A stretch of 64,000 bases of DNA. It comes from Pseudomonas sp. AOB-7 (GTDB lineage Bacteria; Pseudomonadota; Gammaproteobacteria; Pseudomonadales; Pseudomonadaceae). The notes beneath the pieces are model-generated. The model did not search any database. It saw only the letters and a list, made by a program, of their open reading frames with translations, and was not told the origin of the DNA. This document shows positions 24,144 through 34,023 of this stretch, piece by piece. Every line of letters begins with the position of its first letter. The stretch's first letter is position 1. The translations under genes were made by a program, and so were the position numbers. Location of the stretch: positions 1-64,000 of the forward strand of contig NZ_RFFK01000009.1 in the NCBI RefSeq assembly GCF_003696305.1. Direction: 5' to 3'.

Positions 24144-25988
24144 ATGCCGGCACTTTCCGCCTGGCCGGCGCGCCTGGCGCTGGCCCTCCTCCTCGTGGTG
24201 CTGAGCAGTGCCAGCGTGCTGCTCTGGCGTCAGCTCGAAGGCGAGCGGCAGCAGCGCCTGGAGGAGCGCCTCGGCTACCAGGCGCGCAGCCTGGCCCGCC
24301 AGCTGGAAAGCACCCTGCACCTGGAGGTCGCCAGCCTCGAACGCATCGCCCGTCTGTGGAACAGCCTGGGCCGGCTGCCGCGGGCCAGCTGGGAGGAGGA
24401 GGTGGCCCACGCGCTGCGCGGTTTCCCTGCCTATCAATCGATCCAGTGGGTCGGCGAGGACCTGCGCATGCGCTGGCTGCTGCCGCTGGCCGGCAACGAG
24501 GCGGCGCTGAACTTTCGCCTCACCGCCGATCACCCCAACTACCCGCTGGCCATGCAGGCGCGCGACAGCGGCGAGCAGCGTTTCTCCAACAGCTTCGAGC
24601 TGGTCCAGGGCGGTCGCGGCTTCGTCCTCTACACCCCGCTGTACCGCGACGAGGGCGGCGCGCGGGTGTTCGACGGCTTCATCCAGGGGGTGTTTCGCGT
24701 CGAGCCGCTGATGCAGCAGCTGCTCGGCCAGATCGACCGCGACGCCTTCAACCTGGAGCTGCTGGAGAACGGCCACAGCCTGTTTCGCCACGGCCAGGTC
24801 GACGGCGCACCGGAGTTAAGCCAGCGAGTCGACCTGCAACTGCTCAACAACCGCGGCTTCAGCTTGCGCCTGAGCCCCACCGCGCAACTGCTGGCGCAGC
24901 TGAACACGCCGCTGCCCGGCGTGGTGCTGGGCGCCGGCCTGGCGATCAGCCTGCTGCTGGTCGCCGCCCTGGCCCTGGCCCTGGAGAACAGCCGGCGCGC
25001 CCACGCCCTGCAGGTGGCCAACCGGCGCTTCAAGGTGGAGGCAACGCGCCGCGAGGAAACCGAGCAGCGCCTGTCGGAGAACCGCGAACGCCTGCAGCTG
25101 GTGCTCGACCTGACCGACTCCAGCCATGACGGCCTGTTCATCTTCGACAGCGCCAGCCGCGAGCTGCTGCACATGAATCAGGCCACCTACGCCAGCCTCG
25201 GCTATCGCCCCGAGCAGTTCGCCCAGCTGCTGCGCGACGACCCGGAAAAACTCCTGCCCGGCTTTCACCGCTGGCTGGAGCAGGCGCGCCAGGCGCAGCG
25301 CGACAACCTCTCGCGAATCTTCCAGCGCGAGCTGATCCGCCGCGACGGCAGCCGCCAGCCGGCCGAGATCAACACCCAGCTGGTGCAGCTGCACGGCCGC
25401 GAGTACCTGATCGCGGTGTCGCGCGACAACAGCGAGCGCCTGCAACTGGAGGCCCAGCTGCAGCGCCTGTCGCAGCTCGACGGCCTGACCGGGCTGTACA
25501 ACCGGCGCTACTTCGACCAGCAGCTGCAGGCCGAGTGGCGTCGCCTGCGACGGATCGGCGCGCCGCTGGCGCTGCTGATGCTGGATATCGATCACTTCAA
25601 GGCCTACAACGACGCGCTCGGCCACCTGGCCGGCGACGACGCCCTGCGCAAGGTCAGCACGGTGTTGCAGGAGAGCCTGCAGCGCGAAGGCGACGTGGCC
25701 TGCCGCTACGGCGGCGAGGAGTTCGCCATCATCCTCGCCAACACCGGCCTGGAGGGTGGCGAGCACGTCGCCGCGCGCATCCACGCGGCCATCGCCCACC
25801 TCGACATCGCCCATCCGGCCAGCCCGCTGGGGCGCCTGAGCCTGAGCATCGGTCTGACCGTGGTCGACCCGGTCAGCGACGAGGCGCCCGGCGAACTGCT
25901 CGCCCAGGGCGACCAGGCGCTGTACCGAGCCAAGCACGAGGGACGCAACCGCACCTGCCTGTGGCAGCCCGCGGCGACGCCGGAATGA
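24144..25988 (+). CDS. Membrane-anchored sensor diguanylate cyclase
   Basis: The 614-residue protein has an N-terminal transmembrane helix (about 8-27) and a periplasmic sensor region of CHASE type (about 30-265). A second transmembrane helix (GVVLGAGLAISLLLVAALAL) leads to a coiled linker, a PAS domain (about 315-430) and a C-terminal GGDEF domain. The active-site loop RYGGEEFAII is intact, and REGD five residues upstream matches the RxxD inhibitory site, so it should make c-di-GMP with product inhibition. No EAL domain is present. The start is the ATG at 24144; a GTG at 24108 is an alternative. The ligand cannot be inferred. Confidence 0.88.
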   Translation: MPALSAWPARLALALLLVVLSSASVLLWRQLEGERQQRLEERLGYQARSLARQLESTLHLEVASLERIARLWNSLGRLPRASWEEEVAHALRGFPAYQSIQWVGEDLRMRWLLPLAGNEAALNFRLTADHPNYPLAMQARDSGEQRFSNSFELVQGGRGFVLYTPLYRDEGGARVFDGFIQGVFRVEPLMQQLLGQIDRDAFNLELLENGHSLFRHGQVDGAPELSQRVDLQLLNNRGFSLRLSPTAQLLAQLNTPLPGVVLGAGLAISLLLVAALALALENSRRAHALQVANRRFKVEATRREETEQRLSENRERLQLVLDLTDSSHDGLFIFDSASRELLHMNQATYASLGYRPEQFAQLLRDDPEKLLPGFHRWLEQARQAQRDNLSRIFQRELIRRDGSRQPAEINTQLVQLHGREYLIAVSRDNSERLQLEAQLQRLSQLDGLTGLYNRRYFDQQLQAEWRRLRRIGAPLALLMLDIDHFKAYNDALGHLAGDDALRKVSTVLQESLQREGDVACRYGGEEFAIILANTGLEGGEHVAARIHAAIAHLDIAHPASPLGRLSLSIGLTVVDPVSDEAPGELLAQGDQALYRAKHEGRNRTCLWQPAATPE

Positions 25989-25991
25989 GCG

Positions 25992-26396
25992 CTACTGGAT
26001 GATCAGATTGTTGAACAGCAAGTCTTCCACCACCGGCTTGCCCTCCTCCGCCTCGAGCGCCTGCTGCACCTGCTTGAGCGCTTCCTGACGCAGCTTCTCG
26101 CGGCCGTCGGGGGCGTTGATGGTTTCGCTGGTCTGGGCGGAGAACAACAGCACCAGTTGATGGCGGATCAGCGGGTCGTGGTGCTTTATCCGCGCCTCGG
26201 CCTCGGCGCCGCTGACGCGCAGGGCCACGTCGGCCTTGAAGAACTTCAGCCGATTGCCGCCGTCGCCGAGGTTGCCGATCAGTGCCGGCACCAGGTTGTA
26301 ATAGAGCGTCTGCGGCGCTTCTTCCTTCTGCTCCTCCTCGGCCAGGGCGGGCAGGCACAACGACAGGCTCAGCAACAGGGCGCTCATCACTTTCAC
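25992..26396 (-). CDS. FliL-like secreted or periplasmic protein
   Basis: The 134-residue protein has a signal peptide (MKVMSALLLSLSLCLPALAE). It continues with a FliL-type domain: YYNLVPALIGNLGDGGNRLKFFKADVALRV, then ARIKHHDPLIRHQLVLLFS and EALKQVQQALEAEEGKP. Unlike flagellar FliL it lacks the long N-terminal membrane anchor and is not near flagellar genes. The start is the GTG at 26396, because GGAG lies 9 nt upstream; TTG at 26402 and ATG at 26387 are alternatives. It is convergent with the diguanylate cyclase, 3 bp apart. The role is unknown. Confidence 0.72.
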   Translation of the reverse strand: MKVMSALLLSLSLCLPALAEEEQKEEAPQTLYYNLVPALIGNLGDGGNRLKFFKADVALRVSGAEAEARIKHHDPLIRHQLVLLFSAQTSETINAPDGREKLRQEALKQVQQALEAEEGKPVVEDLLFNNLIIQ

Positions 26397-26426
26397 GGGC
26401 AATCACTCCATCGGGGTTGCGCCTAG

Positions 26427-26566
26427 CAGGCCGTTGAAAAACGTAGGCGAGGCAGGCAAGACAAGGCAAAAACAGCCGAGAAAGCGGAGTTTACCTGTTG
26501 TAAATGAGCATTTTGAGGCTGTTTTTAACGCAGGATTGCCAACGCAGGTAGTTTTTCAACAGCCTG
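26427..26566. repeat. Palindromic intergenic repeat element, copy B
   Basis: The ends are inverted repeats: CAGGCCGTTGAAAAAC at the left and GTTTTTCAACAGCCTG at the right, with one mismatch. Inside, AAAAACAGCC (26469-26478) mirrors GGCTGTTTTT (26517-26526), so the whole 140 bp can fold on itself. It shares a segment with copy A near 14068-14140 in inverted orientation. I recall similar CGTTGAAAAAC-ended elements scattered in Pseudomonas intergenic regions. No open reading frame of note is present. Confidence 0.7.
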
Positions 26567-26688
26567 CGGGCATAGCCATCCGCGCGCAACCCCAAGGCTT
26601 ATGCCGAGCTATCAGGGCCGGGCATGCTCGTTGACCGCCCCGGGCGCCCTCCTACACTGCAAGCCACCTTTGTGGAGGAAGCCATCCG

Positions 26689-27669
26689 ATGAAAGCCCTG
26701 CTGTGCAAAGCCTTCGGCCCCGCCGAAACCCTGGTGCTGGAAGACATCGCCAGCCCCGAGCCGAAAAAGAACGAAGTGCTGATCGAGGTTCACGCCGCCG
26801 GGGTCAACTTTCCCGACACCCTGATCATCGAGGGCAAGTACCAGTTCAAGCCGCCCTTCCCCTTCGCCCCGGGCGGCGAGGCGGCCGGCGTGGTCAAGGC
26901 GGTGGGCGAGAAGGTCAGCCACCTGCGCGCCGGTGATCGGGTGATGGCGCTGACCGGCTGGGGCGGCTTCGCCGAGGAAGTGGCGGTGCCGGCCTACAAC
27001 GTGCTGCCGGTGCCCAAGAGCATGGACCTGACCACCGCGGCCGCCTTCGGCATGACCTACGGTACCTCGATGCACGCGCTCAAGCAGCGCGCCAATCTGC
27101 AGCCGGGCGAGACCCTGCTGGTGCTCGGCGCCTCCGGCGGCGTCGGCCTGGCGGCGGTGGAAATCGGCAAGGCCATGGGCGCCAAGGTGATCGCCGCGGC
27201 CAGCACGGCGGAGAAACTGGAGGTGGCGCGCCAGGCCGGCGCCGACGAGCTGATCAACTACAGCGAGCAGAGCCTGAAGGACGAGGTGAAGAAGCTCACC
27301 AATGGCCAGGGCGTCGACGTGATCTACGACCCGGTGGGCGGCGCGCTGTTCGAGGAAGCCTTTCGCAGCATCGCCTGGAACGGCCGCTTCCTGGTGGTCG
27401 GCTTCGCCGCCGGCGGCGGCATCCCGGCGCTGCCGGCCAACCTGCCGCTGCTCAAGGGTGCGTCGCTGGTGGGCGTGTTCTGGGGCTCCTTCGCCCAGCG
27501 CCAGCCGCAGGACAACGCCGCCAACTTCCAGCAGCTGTTCGCCTGGCATGCCGAAGGCAAACTCAAACCGCTGGTGTCGCAGAGCTTCCCGTTGGCGCGG
27601 GGTGGCGAAGCGATCGACGCCCTCGGCCAGCGCAAGGCGGTGGGCAAGGTGGTGGTGCAGGTTCGATAG
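26689..27669 (+). CDS. Zinc-independent quinone oxidoreductase (MDR family)
   Basis: The 326-residue NADPH-dependent oxidoreductase has a GroES-like N-terminal domain (GVNFPDTLIIEGKYQFKPPF, FAPGGEAAGVVKAVGEKVSH). A Rossmann domain follows, with LVLGASGGVGLAAVEIGKAM near residue 142. It lacks the structural-zinc cysteine cluster of alcohol dehydrogenases, as expected for QOR-type enzymes. AGGAAG precedes the ATG. A clean terminator follows, so it is monocistronic. Substrates could be quinones or enoyl compounds. Confidence 0.88.
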   Translation: MKALLCKAFGPAETLVLEDIASPEPKKNEVLIEVHAAGVNFPDTLIIEGKYQFKPPFPFAPGGEAAGVVKAVGEKVSHLRAGDRVMALTGWGGFAEEVAVPAYNVLPVPKSMDLTTAAAFGMTYGTSMHALKQRANLQPGETLLVLGASGGVGLAAVEIGKAMGAKVIAAASTAEKLEVARQAGADELINYSEQSLKDEVKKLTNGQGVDVIYDPVGGALFEEAFRSIAWNGRFLVVGFAAGGGIPALPANLPLLKGASLVGVFWGSFAQRQPQDNAANFQQLFAWHAEGKLKPLVSQSFPLARGGEAIDALGQRKAVGKVVVQVR

Positions 27670-27718
27670 GGTGCGCTATGCGCACCGAGCCCGAATCGGT
27701 GCGCACGCCGGCATGAGC

Positions 27719-27741
27719 AAAGCCGCCCTGGGGCGGCTTTT
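27719..27741 (+). terminator. Rho-independent terminator of the quinone oxidoreductase gene
   Basis: AAAGCCGCCC (27719-27728) pairs with GGGCGGCTTT across a TG loop and ends in a T-run. The stem also ends in A-rich sequence on the left, so it may serve the convergent gene as well. Confidence 0.85.
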
Positions 27742-27746
27742 TCAAT

Positions 27747-28715
27747 TCAGCCTCTTGGCGCGTAGGCGAATACGTCGGCGCGCATCTGGTGGGCGTCCAT
27801 GCCGGCTTCGACCAGCGCATCCAGCGTGGCGTAGACCATCGCCGGCGAGCCGCTGGCGTAGACGTGCAGCGCCTTGAGGTCGGGAAAATCCTCGCGTACC
27901 GCCTCGTGCAACAGGCCGCAACGGCCCGGCCAGACGCCCGAATCGCTGACCACCTGGTGCAGGTGCAGGTTGTCCAGGCGCTGCCAGTCGCTCCAGTGCG
28001 GCAGGGCGTAGAAGTCCTCGGGGCGTCGCGCGCCCCAGTACAGGTGCACCGGATGGGCGAAGCCGGCGGCGCGGCAGTGTTCGATCAGGCTGTGCATCTG
28101 CGCCATGCCGGTGCCGGCGGCGATCAGCACCAGCGGCCCGTCCGGCAACTCGGCCAGGTGGGTGTCGCCGAACGGCAGCTGCACGCGGGCCAGCCCCTGC
28201 TCACGCAGATAGACGAGCAATGCCCGGGTATTGTCGTCGCGCGCCAGGATATGCAGCTCCAGCTCGCGCCCGCAGTGCGGTGCCGAGGCCAGGGAGAAGG
28301 CCGCCATCTCGCCGTCGTGCCGCTGCAGCAGCAGGTATTGCCCGGCGTGGTAGCGCGGCGCCTTGCCGGCCGGCGCGCGCAGGCGCACGCGGAACACGTC
28401 GCCACCGACGTCCTGGCATTCGATCAGCTGGCAGCTCAGTTCGCGCACCGGCAGCTCGCCGGGCGCCAGCACGCCATCCCAGTGCAGCACGCAGTCTTCC
28501 AATGGCTCGGCCAGGCAGGTGAACAGCTCGCCGTGATCCAGCTCGGCGCCGTTCTGCCGCACCCGCCCTTCCACCAGCAAGGCGGCGCAGATGTGGCAGT
28601 TGCCGTTGCGGCAGCTCTGCGGGCAGTCGTAGCCGAGGCGGCGGGCGCCATCGAGGATGCGTTCGCCCGGCTGCAGGGCGAGGGTGACGCCGGAGGGTTG
28701 CAGGGTGACGTTCAT
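27747..28715 (-). CDS. Ferredoxin-flavin/NAD reductase fusion
   Basis: The 322-residue protein joins an N-terminal plant-type [2Fe-2S] ferredoxin domain (CRNGNCHIC, the C-x4-C-x2-C motif, with a fourth cysteine in LFTCLA) to an FAD-binding domain (YHAGQYLLLQ, FSLASAP). An NAD-binding domain follows (LVLIAAGTGMAQMHSLIEH, ending VYASGSPAMV). Homologues are annotated as CDP-6-deoxy-glucoseen reductases. Its ATG overlaps the ubiD stop by one base (TGATG). In E. coli the flavin reductase gene fre lies next to ubiD, so this protein may supply reduced flavin to the UbiD/UbiX system; that is inference. Confidence 0.87.
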   Translation of the reverse strand: MNVTLQPSGVTLALQPGERILDGARRLGYDCPQSCRNGNCHICAALLVEGRVRQNGAELDHGELFTCLAEPLEDCVLHWDGVLAPGELPVRELSCQLIECQDVGGDVFRVRLRAPAGKAPRYHAGQYLLLQRHDGEMAAFSLASAPHCGRELELHILARDDNTRALLVYLREQGLARVQLPFGDTHLAELPDGPLVLIAAGTGMAQMHSLIEHCRAAGFAHPVHLYWGARRPEDFYALPHWSDWQRLDNLHLHQVVSDSGVWPGRCGLLHEAVREDFPDLKALHVYASGSPAMVYATLDALVEAGMDAHQMRADVFAYAPRG

Positions 28716-30181
28716 CAATCGATTCCCAGCTCGCCCCAGAGTGCATCGATACGTGCCACCACGGCCGCATCCTTCTCGATGGCGCGCCCCCATTCGCGAC
28801 TGGTCTCGCCCGGCCACTTGTGGGTGGCGTCCAGGCCCATCTTCGAGCCGAGGCCGGAGATCGGCGAGGCGAAGTCGAGGTAGTCGATCGGCGTGTTGTC
28901 GATCATCACCGTGTCGCGCTTGGGGTCCATGCGCGTGGTAATCGCCCAGATCACGTCGTTCCAGTCCCGTGCGTCGATGTCGTCGTCGGTGACGATAACG
29001 AACTTGGTGTACATGAACTGCCTGAGGAACGACCACACACCGAGCATGACGCGCTTGGCGTGGCCCGGGTACTGCTTCTTCATGGTCACCACCGCCATGC
29101 GGTAGGAACAGCCTTCGGGCGGCAGGTAGAAGTCGGTGATCTCGGGGAACTGCTTCTGCAGGATCGGCACGAACACCTCGTTCAGCGCCACGCCGAGGAT
29201 CGCCGGCTCGTCCGGCGGACGGCCGGTGTAGGTGCTGTGGTAGATCGGCTGCTTTCTGCGGGTGATGCGCTCGACGGTGAACACCGGGAAGCTGTCGACC
29301 TCGTTGTAGTAGCCGGTGTGATCGCCGTAGGGGCCTTCCGGTGCGGTCTCGCCCGGATGGATCACGCCCTCGAGCACGATCTCGGCACTGGCCGGCACCT
29401 GCAGGTCGCTGCCACGCGCCTTGATCAGTTCGGTGCGATGCCCGCGCAACAGGCCGGCGAAGGCGTATTCGGACAGGGTATCCGGCACCGGGGTGACGGC
29501 GCCGAGAATGGTCGCCGGGTCGGCGCCGAGGGCCACGCACACCGGGTAGGGCTGGTCCGGGTGCTTCTGGCACCACTCGCGGTAATCCAGCGCGCCGCCA
29601 CGGTGGCTGAGCCAGCGCATGATCACCTTATTGCGGCCGATCACCTGCTGGCGGTAGATGCCGAGGTTCTGCCGCTCCTTGTTCGGCCCCTTGGTGATGG
29701 TCAGGCCCCAGGTGATCAGCGGCGCCACGTCGCCCGGCCAGCAGTGCTGGATCGGCAGCTGGCTCAGGTCGACCTCGTCGCCCTCCTCGATCACTTCGTG
29801 GCAGGGCGCGTCCTTGACCACCTTGGGTGCCATGGAAATGACCTTCTTGAAGATCGGCAGCTTGCTCCAGGCGTCCTTGAGACCCTTGGGCGGCTCCGGC
29901 TCCTTGAGAAAGGCCAGCAGCTTGCCGATCTCGCGCAGCTCGCTCACATCCTCGGCGCCCATGCCCAGGGCCACGCGCTTGGGCGTGCCGAACAGGTTGC
30001 CGAGCACCGGCACGTCGAAGCCGGTGGGCTGCTCGAACAGCAGCGCCGGACCACCCTTGCGCAAGGTGCGGTCGCAGATTTCGGTCATTTCCAGAATGGG
30101 CGAAACCGGGGTCTGGATGCGCTTGAGTTCGCCGCGCTGTTCAAGTTCGCGGATGAAGTCGCGTAGGTCGCGATACTGCAT
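28715..30181 (-). CDS. ubiD: 3-octaprenyl-4-hydroxybenzoate decarboxylase
   Basis: The 488-residue prenylated-FMN-dependent decarboxylase acts in ubiquinone biosynthesis. The start is the ATG at 30181 ([20 protein letters not shown]); an in-frame extension to 30220 has no family match. Conserved segments include the prFMN/Mn-site region [17 protein letters not shown], the catalytic E-x-P type motif [12 protein letters not shown], and [16 protein letters not shown] near the C-terminus. It is downstream of rho with a terminator between, and coupled to the reductase gene after it. Confidence 0.96.
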   Translation of the reverse strand: MQYRDLRDFIRELEQRGELKRIQTPVSPILEMTEICDRTLRKGGPALLFEQPTGFDVPVLGNLFGTPKRVALGMGAEDVSELREIGKLLAFLKEPEPPKGLKDAWSKLPIFKKVISMAPKVVKDAPCHEVIEEGDEVDLSQLPIQHCWPGDVAPLITWGLTITKGPNKERQNLGIYRQQVIGRNKVIMRWLSHRGGALDYREWCQKHPDQPYPVCVALGADPATILGAVTPVPDTLSEYAFAGLLRGHRTELIKARGSDLQVPASAEIVLEGVIHPGETAPEGPYGDHTGYYNEVDSFPVFTVERITRRKQPIYHSTYTGRPPDEPAILGVALNEVFVPILQKQFPEITDFYLPPEGCSYRMAVVTMKKQYPGHAKRVMLGVWSFLRQFMYTKFVIVTDDDIDARDWNDVIWAITTRMDPKRDTVMIDNTPIDYLDFASPISGLGSKMGLDATHKWPGETSREWGRAIEKDAAVVARIDALWGELGID

Positions 30182-30271
30182 ACAGGAGCCTCGTGTCGGG
30201 CTGGCTGGAGTCGGGCGCAAAGTTTAGCGCCGAAGTCGGGCTTTCAGAAGGCGCGGCGGGAGCGCAGATAG

Positions 30272-30295
30272 CAAAAGGCCGGGTTTCCCCGGCCT
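30272..30295 (-). terminator. Rho-independent terminator of rho
   Basis: On the minus strand AGGCCGGG, the loop GAAA and CCCGGCCT are followed by TTTGC. It lies 19 bp after the rho stop. Confidence 0.9.
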
Positions 30296-30313
30296 GGTGA
30301 CAAGACGCGACGC

Positions 30314-31573
<1,260 letters not shown>

Positions 31574-31760
31574 AGGAATGACGTGATCATCGAGAGGAGA
31601 AGAAAGCTGTTAGCTTGAGAGGCCGCGCCGCAGGGAAGGCGACAGGATCGCGAACGAGTTCGTATAGGAATGAGTCGGCGACGGCATGCAGAGGGCTGCA
31701 TAGGAAATGCAGCGAGGCCGAATTTAACACCGTGAAAAATCAGCGTCTAGCCCGAAAACG

Positions 31761-31784
31761 AAAAAACCCCGCACCAGGCGGGGC
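31761..31784 (-). terminator. Rho-independent terminator of trxA
   Basis: On the minus strand GCCCCGC, the loop CTGGT and GCGGGGT are followed by TTTTTCG. It lies 20 bp after the trxA stop. Confidence 0.92.
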
Positions 31785-31804
31785 TTCTTCACGAGCGACG
31801 AAAC

Positions 31805-32131
31805 TCAGATATTGCTGTCGAGGAAGGCCGCCAGTTGCGACTTGGACAGCGCGCCGACCTTGGTCGCCTCGACGTTGCCGTTCTTGAACAGCATCAGGGT
31901 CGGGATGCCGCGTACGCCGAACTTCGGCGGGGTTTCCTGATTCTCGTCGATGTTCAGCTTGCACACCTTGAGCTTACCTTGGTAGTCCTTGGCGATCTCG
32001 TCGAGCACCGGCGCGATCATCTTGCACGGGCCGCACCACTCAGCCCAGTAGTCGACCAGAACCGGACCCTCGGCCTGGAGGACGTCCTGGTCGAAGCTGG
32101 CATCGCTGACGTTGGTGATGAATTCGCTCAT
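31805..32131 (-). CDS. trxA: Thioredoxin 1
   Basis: The 108-residue cytoplasmic disulfide reductase has the active site W32-C33-G-P-C36 and the cis-proline segment GIPTLMLF. The start is the ATG at 32131 ([18 protein letters not shown]). The reading frame is open further upstream, into the gntR-like gene, but without a plausible start. A TATGAT hexamer (complement of 32168-32173) could be its -10 box. Its neighbours rho and ppx are normal, but the cassette between trxA and ppx is an addition relative to P. aeruginosa. Confidence 0.97.
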   Translation of the reverse strand: MSEFITNVSDASFDQDVLQAEGPVLVDYWAEWCGPCKMIAPVLDEIAKDYQGKLKVCKLNIDENQETPPKFGVRGIPTLMLFKNGNVEATKVGALSKSQLAAFLDSNI

Positions 32132-32225
32132 GGGGGGTCTCCGTGATCGGAAGCAAAAAGTGGCGCCATCATAGCCCGGCTTGCCTGACACCGAAAGGCA
32201 CTGGCGATTGAGCCACTCAATAGTT

Positions 32226-32930
32226 TCAATCACCAAGCGTGATGAAGGCTATTCCAGTGCGCAGCGCGGCGGCGCGAATGTGCTGCTGCATGGCCTTCTG
32301 CGCCGGGCCCGCGGCATGCCGGGCCAGGGCCTTGAGGATCTTGCGGTGCTCCTGCCAGGTTTCCATGGCCCGCTCCGGGCGGATGAACGGCAGCTTCTGG
32401 CTCTCCAGGAAAATCTCGGCGCTGGAGGCCACCAGGGCGAACATCGCCTGGTTGCCGCTGGCGGCGAGGATGCGCTGGTGGAACTCGAAATCCAGCCGCG
32501 CCGCCCGTTCGAAGTCGCCGGCGCGCAGCTCGCGGCGCATCTGCTCGACGTTGTCTTCGAGCAGGTCCAGCTCCTGCGCGGTCAGCACCCCGGCCGCCAG
32601 GCCGCAGGCGAAGCCCTCCAGAGCGAAGCGCAGCTGGAAGGTATCGGCCGCCGACACCTGCGCGGCGAAGGGCCAGACGAAAGCGCCGGCCGCCTCGCCC
32701 TTGGCTGGCTCCTGGACGAACACGCCCTTGCCGGCCTGCACGCTGACCAGGCCCAGCGCGCTGAGCGACGACAACGCCTCGCGCAATGACGCACGGCTGA
32801 CGCCCAGGCGCTCGGCCAGGTCGCGCTGCGACGGCAGCGCATCGCCCGGGCGATAGCCCTCGCTCTCGATCAGCTGACGGATCGCCTGCAGGGCGTATTC
32901 GGGTACGGCGCGGGGAGCGGTGGCGTGCAT
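32226..32930 (-). CDS. GntR/FadR-family transcriptional regulator
   Basis: The 234-residue protein has an N-terminal winged helix ([20 protein letters not shown], then [17 protein letters not shown]) and a C-terminal FCD all-helical ligand domain with the metal-binding pattern around [14 protein letters not shown] and [13 protein letters not shown]. It is divergent from the ABC transporter and ureidoglycolate lyase cassette and lies across the candidate operators from it, so it most likely controls those genes. FCD regulators usually respond to small carboxylates, compatible with an allantoin/glyoxylate-type substrate. The ligand is unproven. Confidence 0.88.
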   Translation of the reverse strand: MHATAPRAVPEYALQAIRQLIESEGYRPGDALPSQRDLAERLGVSRASLREALSSLSALGLVSVQAGKGVFVQEPAKGEAAGAFVWPFAAQVSAADTFQLRFALEGFACGLAAGVLTAQELDLLEDNVEQMRRELRAGDFERAARLDFEFHQRILAASGNQAMFALVASSAEIFLESQKLPFIRPERAMETWQEHRKILKALARHAAGPAQKAMQQHIRAAALRTGIAFITLGD

Positions 32931-33056
32931 GACTGTTCGGGCCGGTCAGTCCAGTGAAGCCGCCTTTGTACGGCCAGACGCCCACTCCAGGCAAGCGACG
33001 CCCCCTTGTGGAACAGCACTCCGCGCGAACGCACCGAGATGGTACAGGCCCCTCCC

Positions 33057-33092
33057 TGACCAACTGGTCAGCTACGCCAACTGTTCAGACCA
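33057..33092. promoter_or_regulatory. Candidate GntR/FadR operators
   Basis: CTGACCAACTGGTCAG (33057-33072) is a palindrome with only the central bases breaking symmetry. TGTTCAGACCA (33082-33092) fits the FadR-type TGGTC-NN-GACCA-like half-site pattern. A third partial match, GGTCAGTCC, lies near 32945 beside the regulator start. Their placement between the divergent genes fits regulation of both. Confidence 0.6.
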
Positions 33093-33217
33093 GTAAGACC
33101 TTGTTTCCACTCGCCTGCAGCGATGCAAGCCCTGATTTCATTGAATTTGGCACAGGCAATGCACTGCACGAGCCAGGCAAAACGCTGCAGTTTTCGTTTA
33201 TTCATCGGGAGTTCGAC

Positions 33218-34003
33218 ATGCGCACATTTCACCGCACCCTGCTGGGTACCCTGTTCGCCGCCCTGGCCTTCGGCGCCAGCACCGTTCACGCCGATGCGCT
33301 CGACGACATCAGCAAGGCCGGCGTGCTGAAAGTCGCCGTGCCGCAGGATTTCCCGCCGTTCGGCTCGGTCGGCCCGGACCTGCAGCCGCGCGGCCTGGAT
33401 ATCGACACCGCGCAGCTCTTGGCCGACAAGCTGGCGGTGAAGCTGGAGCTGACCCCGGTCAACAGCACCAACCGCATTCCCTTCCTCACCACCGGCAAGG
33501 TCGACCTGGTGATCTCCAGCCTCGGCAAGAACCCCGAGCGTGAAGCGGTGATCGACTTCTCCGCCGCCTATGCGCCCTTCTACCTCGGCGTGTTCGGCCC
33601 GGAGGACGCCGCCATCGCCAGCCTCGACGACCTGGCCGGCAAGACCATCAGCGTCACCCGCGGCTCCATCGAGGACATCGAACTGAGCAAGGTCGCGCCG
33701 CAAGACGCCACCATCAAGCGCTTCGAGGACAACAACTCGACCATCGCCGCCTACCTGTCCGGCCAGGTCGAGCTGATCGCCAGCGGCAACGTGGTGATGG
33801 TGGCCATCGCCGAACGCAATCCCAAGCGCATTCCGAGCATGAAACTCAAGCTCAAGGACTCGCCGGTCTACGTCGGTGTGAACAAGAACCAGACCGCGTT
33901 GCTGGACAAGGTCAATGCCGTCATCGCCGCCGCCAAAGCTGACGGCAGCCTCGAGGCGATCAGCCAGAAGTGGCTGAAGCAGCCGCTGCCGGCCGACCTC
34001 TGA
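33218..34003 (+). CDS. Periplasmic solute-binding protein, polar amino-acid family
   Basis: The 261-residue family 3 binding protein has a signal peptide ending AFGASTVHA. Family features are GVLKVAVPQDFPPFG, RGLDIDTAQLLADKLAV and the DLVISSLGKNPER segment. The ATG at 33218 has GGGAG upstream; an open frame upstream to 32954 lacks similarity. It starts a five-gene run with two permeases, an ATPase and ureidoglycolate lyase. The ligand may be a ureide such as allantoate or ureidoglycolate rather than an amino acid, by context only. Confidence 0.88.
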   Translation: MRTFHRTLLGTLFAALAFGASTVHADALDDISKAGVLKVAVPQDFPPFGSVGPDLQPRGLDIDTAQLLADKLAVKLELTPVNSTNRIPFLTTGKVDLVISSLGKNPEREAVIDFSAAYAPFYLGVFGPEDAAIASLDDLAGKTISVTRGSIEDIELSKVAPQDATIKRFEDNNSTIAAYLSGQVELIASGNVVMVAIAERNPKRIPSMKLKLKDSPVYVGVNKNQTALLDKVNAVIAAAKADGSLEAISQKWLKQPLPADL

Positions 34004-34023
34004 GCCGCGCGGAGCGCTGAGCC

